Positions 5,334 to 5,657 of a stretch of DNA of 5,657 bases are shown one piece after another. The notes under the pieces are model-generated. The model did no database searches and was not told where the DNA came from. It was given only the letters and a program-made list of their open reading frames with translations. Each line of letters opens with the position of its first letter. Positions within the stretch are counted from its first letter, which is position 1. The position numbers and the translations under genes are program-made. Source of the stretch: Geobacter sp. (GTDB taxonomy: Bacteria > Desulfobacterota > Desulfuromonadia > Geobacterales > Geobacteraceae); NCBI GenBank assembly GCA_003857395.1, contig RPRC01000304.1, forward strand, positions 1 through 5,657, in the 5' to 3' direction.

Positions 5334-5350
5334 TGATTAAATAGTAATCA
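5334..5350. promoter_or_regulatory. Small palindrome upstream of nifH promoter
   Basis: TGATTA (5334-5339) and TAATCA (5345-5350) form a perfect 6-bp inverted repeat around AATAG, about 100-115 bases before the predicted nifH start. This is a possible site for an activator or DNA-bending protein. It could also be the weak 3' end of the cyclase transcript, though no T-run follows. Confidence 0.3.
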
Positions 5351-5391
5351 GCTGCTCTTTTCTTCGGCGTATACGGCGAACTAGAACAGCT
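5350..5391. promoter_or_regulatory. Near-palindromic element, candidate enhancer for nifH
   Basis: Outer arms AGCTGCTCT (5350-5358) and AGAACAGCT (5383-5391) match at 8 of 9 positions. Inside, TTCGGCGTATACGGCGAA (5363-5380) is a palindrome at 16 of 18. Both share nearly the same centre, about 78 bases before the predicted nifH start, where activators of sigma-54 promoters commonly bind. No NifA-type TGT-N10-ACA site is seen. The likely binder is an NtrC-like regulator, by inference. Confidence 0.4.
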
Positions 5392-5422
5392 AAAAACCCA
5401 TAAAATAAGGCACTTGTGCTTT

Positions 5423-5439
5423 TGGCACACCGAATGCAT
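5423..5439 (+). promoter_or_regulatory. Sigma-54 (-24/-12) promoter of nifH
   Basis: TGGCACACCGAATGCAT matches the sigma-54 consensus TGGCACRNNNNTTGCW with a single change (A for T at the first base of TTGC). The GG (5424-5425) and GC (5436-5437) are 10 bases apart, as required. Transcription should start near 5449, leaving a leader of about 160 bases. It is the standard promoter type for nif genes and needs an enhancer-binding activator. Confidence 0.87.
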
Positions 5440-5482
5440 TATGTTTAGCCAAAGCGGAAATTTAAAAAGTAAAACAGAATAA

Positions 5483-5504
5483 TCGAATACGTCGCAGTAT
5501 TCGA
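5483..5504 (+). promoter_or_regulatory. Leader hairpin with six-base loop, possible ANTAR-type site
   Basis: TCGAATAC (5483-5490) and GTATTCGA (5497-5504) form a perfect 8-bp stem closing the six-base loop GTCGCA, in the nifH leader just before the terminator. ANTAR antiterminators bind paired hairpins with six-base loops having A at position 1 and G at position 4. Here G4 is present but position 1 is G. A short partner, GGC(AAAGGC)GCC at 5514-5525, has A1 and G4 and overlaps the terminator's left arm, though its stem is only 3 bp. Confidence 0.5.
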
Positions 5505-5516
5505 AAGCAGTCAGGC

Positions 5517-5554
5517 AAAGGCGCCACCATTAACGAAAATGGGGCGCCTTTTTT
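5517..5554 (+). terminator. Intrinsic terminator in the nifH leader
   Basis: AAAGGCGCC plus CCATT (5517-5531, A5526 bulged) pair with AATGG plus GGCGCCTTT (5538-5551), giving a 14-bp stem with a six-base loop AACGAA, followed directly by the T-run ending at 5554. This is a textbook rho-independent terminator, yet it lies between the nifH promoter and start codon. It should stop transcription before nifH unless overcome, as expected for antitermination control. Confidence 0.87.
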
Positions 5555-5610
5555 GTTGCCCCGAAAATTTACAGACGTTCCACGGATGAGTGGACGAAAG
5601 GAGAAACACA

Positions 5611-5657
5611 ATGAGACAGATCGCAATTTACGGCAAAGGCGGAATCGGCAAGTCAAC
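5611..5657 (+). CDS. nifH: Nitrogenase iron protein NifH, 3'-truncated by the window edge
   Basis: Only the first 15 codons plus two bases are present: MRQIAIYGKGGIGKS, continuing into a Thr codon cut by the edge. GKGGIGKS is the P-loop of nitrogenase iron protein, the ATP-hydrolysing dimer that passes electrons from its 4Fe-4S cluster to the MoFe protein (NifDK). MRQIAIYGKGGIGKS is the typical NifH start. The ribosome binding site AAAGGAG (5597-5603) lies 7 bases before ATG 5611. The sigma-54 promoter and the leader terminator upstream support a nif gene under nitrogen control. The vanadium or iron-only versions (VnfH, AnfH) have very similar starts and cannot be fully excluded from so short a piece, but AnfH more often begins MTRKVAIYG. 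The nifD and nifK genes would be expected next. Confidence 0.93.
   Translation, partial: MRQIAIYGKGGIGKS

Overview
The window looks like chromosome of a diazotrophic, free-living deltaproteobacterium of the Geobacter/Desulfuromonas type (Desulfuromonadales). This is inferred from a nifH gene behind a sigma-54 promoter with a terminator in its leader, CheC and GGDEF signalling genes, small lipoproteins, and moderate GC with AT-rich intergenic DNA. No mobile element, CRISPR array, rRNA or tRNA is visible.

Left part (1-1752, + strand). A ParA/MinD-type ATPase, cut at its N-terminus by the window edge, overlaps a gene for a Roadblock/LC7 (MglB-like) protein. The pair suggests a protein- or organelle-positioning module. 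A 13-bp perfect inverted repeat follows as a probable transcript end. After a leader that may hold a promoter and a 31-codon reading frame comes a small conserved-looking helical protein of 83 residues.

Middle part (1789-3068, - strand). This holds an Slp-family outer-membrane lipoprotein gene, a second small charged lipoprotein gene, and a doubtful 64-codon hypothetical. The slp gene has a likely leader of about 170 nt. In it, an 11-nt stretch is perfectly complementary to the slp Shine-Dalgarno region and partly overlaps a GC-rich 9-bp hairpin. That is the layout of a translational on/off RNA switch. The other intergenic DNA holds an operator-like palindrome and the promoter of the next operon.

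Right part (3290-5304, + strand). A sigma-70-like promoter drives a tightly overlapping three-gene operon: a single-domain CheY-like receiver, a CheC-type phosphatase with both active-site motifs, and a PAS-GGDEF diguanylate cyclase with an intact inhibitory site. Together they look like a compact module linking receiver phosphorylation and its removal to cyclic di-GMP synthesis.

Right edge (5334-5657). This is the control region and first 15 codons of nifH. In order it holds inverted repeats (possible activator sites), a -24/-12 promoter, a hairpin with a six-base loop, a strong intrinsic terminator, a ribosome binding site and the nifH start. It fits the two-layer control reported for Geobacter sulfurreducens, with activation of transcription followed by antitermination in the leader.
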